NCBI GenBank assembly: GCA_033722375.1
Contig: JAWVZB010000034.1
Coordinates: forward strand, 1 to 27,814
Source of the DNA: JAWVZB01 sp033722375
GTDB lineage: Bacteria; Actinomycetota; Nitriliruptoria; Nitriliruptorales; Nitriliruptoraceae
Length of the DNA: 27,814 nucleotides
Direction of reading: 5' to 3'
Shown here: one piece after another, positions 25,070 to 27,814 of the stretch
How positions within the stretch are numbered: position 1 is the first letter of the stretch
How the letters are laid out: each line of letters opens with the position of its first letter
The notes under the pieces: generated by a model
What the model was told of the DNA's origin: nothing
Databases searched by the model: none
Seen by the model: the letters and a program-made list of their open reading frames with translations, nothing else
Translations under genes and position numbers: made by a program

Positions 25070-26635
25070 GTGCCCGCATCGCGCGTCCTCGAGGAAGCCG
25101 CACGTCGGCGCACGTTCGCGATCATCAGCCACCCCGACGCGGGGAAGACCACGCTCACCGAGAAGTTCCTGCTCTACGCCGGAGCGGTCGAGGAAGCCGG
25201 CGCGGTGCGCTCCCGCAAGGTCGCCCGCACGGCGCGGTCCGACTGGATGGAGATGGAGCAGCAGCGCGGCATCTCGATCTCGTCGGCGGTGCTGCGCTTC
25301 GACCACGACGGGGTCGTGTTCAACCTGCTGGACACCCCCGGCCACCGCGACTTCTCCGAGGACACCTACCGCGTGCTCTCGGGGGTGGACGCCGCGGTCA
25401 TGGTGCTCGACGCCGCCGCCGGCGTCGAGGCCCAGACCGAGAAGCTGTTCGCCGTGTGCCGCAAGCGGGGGGTGCCGGTCATCACGTTCGTCAACAAGAT
25501 GGACCGCCCCTCCCCCGACGCGCTGGCGATCCTCGACGACATCGAGGCGACACTCGACCTCGACGCCCACCCGGTCACGTGGCCGGTCAAGCCGGCCAAC
25601 GACTTCCTGGGGGTGGTCGACCGACGCGACCAGACGTTGCACCGTTACCGCTCGATCGATCACGGCTCGCGGGAGGCCGAGCACGACGTGGTGGACTGGC
25701 CGACCGACATCCAGGGCGGCGACGCGGCCAACGACGAGCTCGAGCTCCTGGCCGCGCTCGAGAAGAACCACGACCACAAGCGCTTCCTGGCCGGCGAGTC
25801 GACCCCGGTGTTCTTCGGCTCCGCGCTGTCGAACTTCGGGGTGCCGCTCCTGCTTGACGCGATCGAGCAGCTCGCTCCCTCGCCCGAGCCGCGCGTGGAC
25901 GTGGACGACGAGCCGCGACCACTGGACGCCCCCTTCTCGGGCTTCGTGTTCAAGGTCCAGGCCAACATGGACCCCCGCCACCGGGACCGCATCGCGTTCG
26001 TGCGCGTGTGCTCGGGACGGTTCGAGCGCGGTCTCGCCATCGAATGTGCACGCACGGGGCGGACCCAGACCGCGAAGTACGCCCACCAGGTGTTCGGCAA
26101 GGAGCGCATCACCGTGGACGAGGCGTTCCCGGGTGACGTCGTCGGGCTGGTCAACGCCACCGACCTCGGCATCGGCGACTCGCTCTACGAGGACGACCCG
26201 GTCGTCTTCCCCCCACTGCCGACCTTCACCCCCGAGCACTTCCGCATCGCCACCCCCGCCGACCGCGCCCGGGTCAAGCAGTTCCGCCGCGGTCTCGAGC
26301 AGCTCGACCAGGAGGGGGTGATCCAGGTGCTGCGCCACCCGGATCTCGGCGATGTCGAGCCGATGCTCGCGGCGGTCGGGGCGCTGCAGTTCGAGGTGGC
26401 TGCCCACCGCATGGAGCACGAGTTCCGCTCCCCCGTCCGCCTACGCCAGGCCCCCTACGAGGTGGCGCGCCGCACCGACGAGGAGTCGGTGCCGGCGCTC
26501 GAGCGCATGCCTCGGGTCGGGATCTACTACCGCTCGAACGGCACGCCCATGGCGCTGTTCGGCGACCGCTGGCAGGTCGAGCGCATCGAACGCGACCATC
26601 CCGAGCTCACCCTCGACACCATCGTGACGTCCTGA
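25070..26635 (+). CDS. prfC: peptide chain release factor 3 (RF3)
   Basis: RF3 is the translational GTPase that recycles RF1/RF2 after termination and contributes to post-peptidyl-transfer quality control. The 521 residues match the family. G motifs are HPDAGKTT (21-28), RGIS (67-70), DTPGH (88-92) and NKMD (142-145). The EAGAVRSRK...SDWMEMEQQRGIS region is the RF3 pattern that separates it from EF-G; domain II and the RF3 C-terminal domain (FRRGLEQLDQEGVIQVL, GALQFEVAAHRME) follow. GTG 25070 is the natural start. It lies outside the usual ftsK-rodZ order and converges on ftsK with a 15-bp gap. Confidence 0.95.
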   Translation: MPASRVLEEAARRRTFAIISHPDAGKTTLTEKFLLYAGAVEEAGAVRSRKVARTARSDWMEMEQQRGISISSAVLRFDHDGVVFNLLDTPGHRDFSEDTYRVLSGVDAAVMVLDAAAGVEAQTEKLFAVCRKRGVPVITFVNKMDRPSPDALAILDDIEATLDLDAHPVTWPVKPANDFLGVVDRRDQTLHRYRSIDHGSREAEHDVVDWPTDIQGGDAANDELELLAALEKNHDHKRFLAGESTPVFFGSALSNFGVPLLLDAIEQLAPSPEPRVDVDDEPRPLDAPFSGFVFKVQANMDPRHRDRIAFVRVCSGRFERGLAIECARTGRTQTAKYAHQVFGKERITVDEAFPGDVVGLVNATDLGIGDSLYEDDPVVFPPLPTFTPEHFRIATPADRARVKQFRRGLEQLDQEGVIQVLRHPDLGDVEPMLAAVGALQFEVAAHRMEHEFRSPVRLRQAPYEVARRTDEESVPALERMPRVGIYYRSNGTPMALFGDRWQVERIERDHPELTLDTIVTS

Positions 26636-26655
26636 GGCCGCGGAGCCTCCTCAGG
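26631..26655. terminator. possible bidirectional hairpin between prfC and ftsK
   Basis: CCTGAGG (26631-26637) and CCTCAGG (26649-26655) form a 7-bp inverted repeat with an 11-nt loop, spanning both stop codons. An alternative inner stem GAGGC/GCCTC is also possible. No T-tract follows. Three of the pairs come for free from facing TGA stops, so this is weak. Confidence 0.35.
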
Positions 26656-27814
26656 CGAAGACCCCGTCGAAGACACCGCTGCGCAGGCCCTCCTCGAGCT
26701 CCTCGGGTGACCACAGGACCTCACGGGCCTTGCTGCCCTCGTGGGGACCGACCACCCCGATCTGCTCGAGCTCGTCCATCAGCCGCCCCGCCCGGGCGAA
26801 CCCGATCCGCAGCTTGCGCTGGAGCATCGAGGTGGATCCGAGGCCGGACTCGACCACCTGCGCCGCAGCCTTCTTGAGCAGCACCTCGTCGGAGTCGTCG
26901 TCGCCACCGCGGGCGAGGTCGATCTCGTCGGCCTCCTCGCCGGTCTTGACGACGCCGTCGACGTAGTCGGCGTCCCGCTGGGTCTTGCAGAACTGGACCA
27001 CCGGCTCGATCTCGCGCTCCGACACGAAACAGCCCTGGAGCCGTGACGGCTTGCCCTGGGACGAGGGGAGGAACAGCATGTCCCCGTTGCCGACCAGCTT
27101 CTCGGCGCCGGCCATGTCGAGGATGGTCCGCGAGTCGGTCTGTGAGGCGACGGCGAGCGACAGCCGCGACGGGATGTTGGCCTTGATCAGCCCCGTGATC
27201 ACGTCCACCGACGGTCGCTGGGTGGCGATGACCATGTGGATCCCGACCGCCCGGGCCATCTGGGCGATCCGGCAGATCGCGTCCTCGACGTCGCGCGGGG
27301 CGACCAGCATCAGGTCGGACAGCTCGTCGATCACGAGGAGGATGTAGGGCATGTGCCCGTACGCCTCGCGCTCCTCCTCGGTGTCGGCGCGGACCTGACC
27401 GGCGGCGACCGCGTCGTTGTAGCCGTCGATGTCCCGGTACCCCAGGCGCGCCAGCGTGTCGTAGCGCTGCTCCATCTCCTTGACGGTCCACTCGAGCGCG
27501 TCGGTCGCCCGGCGTGGATCGACGACGACGGGGGTCAGCAGGTGCGGCGCGCCCTCGTAGTGGTTGAGCTCGACACGCTTGGGATCGACCAGGATCATGC
27601 GGACCTGGTCGGGACGCGAGCGGGTGACGATCGACGCGATCATCGCGTTCAGCGTGATCGACTTGCCGGCGCCGGTCGCACCGGAGACGAGCAGGTGCGG
27701 CATGGTCGTCAGGTTGACCAGCGCCGGGTTGCCGGCGATGTCCACGCCCAGCGACACCAGCATCGGGTGGTCGTCGGCCTTGGCGGCGTCGGAGTCGAGG
27801 ATGTCGCGCAGCGT
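26651..27814 (-). CDS. ftsK: DNA translocase FtsK/SpoIIIE (5' end cut by window edge)
   Basis: FtsK pumps chromosome-terminus DNA at the division septum. The last 387 residues are visible; the membrane part and the beginning of the motor lie beyond 27814. The RecA-like motor shows Walker A GATGAGKS (about 45-52 of the visible part), LVDPKRVELNHYEG, Walker B ILLVIDEL, IATQRPSVDVITGLIKANIP and GDMLFLP. The C-terminal winged-helix gamma domain, which reads the polar sequence motifs, is intact (STSMLQRKLRIGFARAGRLM, then MDELEQIGVVG). The frame is open through 27814 with family-like sequence (LRDILDSDAAKADDHP), so this is the 3' part of a complete gene. Confidence 0.97.
   Translation of the reverse strand, partial: TLRDILDSDAAKADDHPMLVSLGVDIAGNPALVNLTTMPHLLVSGATGAGKSITLNAMIASIVTRSRPDQVRMILVDPKRVELNHYEGAPHLLTPVVVDPRRATDALEWTVKEMEQRYDTLARLGYRDIDGYNDAVAAGQVRADTEEEREAYGHMPYILLVIDELSDLMLVAPRDVEDAICRIAQMARAVGIHMVIATQRPSVDVITGLIKANIPSRLSLAVASQTDSRTILDMAGAEKLVGNGDMLFLPSSQGKPSRLQGCFVSEREIEPVVQFCKTQRDADYVDGVVKTGEEADEIDLARGGDDDSDEVLLKKAAAQVVESGLGSTSMLQRKLRIGFARAGRLMDELEQIGVVGPHEGSKAREVLWSPEELEEGLRSGVFDGVFA

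Noticed and set aside
24911..26419. 502-codon minus-strand frame opposite prfC
   Set aside because: Shadow of prfC; no motif and no start signal.

Overview
The window is GC-rich bacterial chromosome with many GTG starts, TANNNT-type -10 elements and tightly packed genes. The gene order ftsK, rodZ-like, rimO, pgsA, cinA, thpR, recA, recX, miaB, miaA, dapF, hflX (all on the minus strand) is the classic actinobacterial ftsK-recA-dapF-hflX neighbourhood, so this is an Actinomycetota chromosome. A deep-branching class such as Acidimicrobiia or Nitriliruptoria is my guess only; nothing here proves it. No rRNA, tRNA, CRISPR, transposase, integrase or phage gene was seen, and no gene-free stretch exceeds 300 bases.

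Layout from left to right. 1-2026 (minus): hflX (cut by the window edge) and dapF, overlapping by ATGA. 2125-4563 (plus): a membrane-anchored penicillin-acylase-family hydrolase placed between dapF and miaA. 4547-7710 (minus): miaA, a LigB/MEMO-like protein lacking the usual N-terminal histidine, and miaB. 7764-10296 (minus): a 97-residue membrane protein and an exported protein made of 14 regular repeats, each carrying one cysteine pair. 10469-15109 (plus): a 1546-residue secreted subtilase ending in an LPATG sortase signal. 15116-16915 (minus): recX and recA, with an SOS-type promoter at 17086-17113. 17114-18028 (minus): an EamA/DMT transporter. 18167-18940 (plus): a DEDDh exonuclease. 18907-23735 (minus): thpR, cinA, pgsA, rimO and a RodZ-like protein. 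23863-24888: three small genes of unknown function (95 aa, 93 aa and a 138 aa lipoprotein). 25070-26635 (plus): prfC. 26651-27814 (minus): the C-terminal part of ftsK.

The minus-strand backbone is housekeeping: tRNA A37 modification (miaA, miaB), ribosomal protein S12 modification (rimO), recombination and SOS (recA, recX), lysine/peptidoglycan precursor (dapF), phospholipid synthesis (pgsA), nucleotide repair (cinA), shape and division (rodZ-like, ftsK) and ribosome rescue (hflX). Most plus-strand genes are insertions into this backbone, and several encode exported or membrane products.

Most interesting are (i) the 14-repeat cysteine-pair protein and the divergently transcribed, sortase-anchored subtilase, which look like an extracellular module; (ii) a perfect 10-bp-stem hairpin holding the stop codons of both the subtilase gene and recX; (iii) recA and recX lying in the same frame with only a UGA-C and three codons between them; (iv) a perfect LexA-type box inside the recA promoter spacer; and (v) a recurring TANNNT-N6/7-start pattern that predicts leaderless mRNAs for at least five genes.
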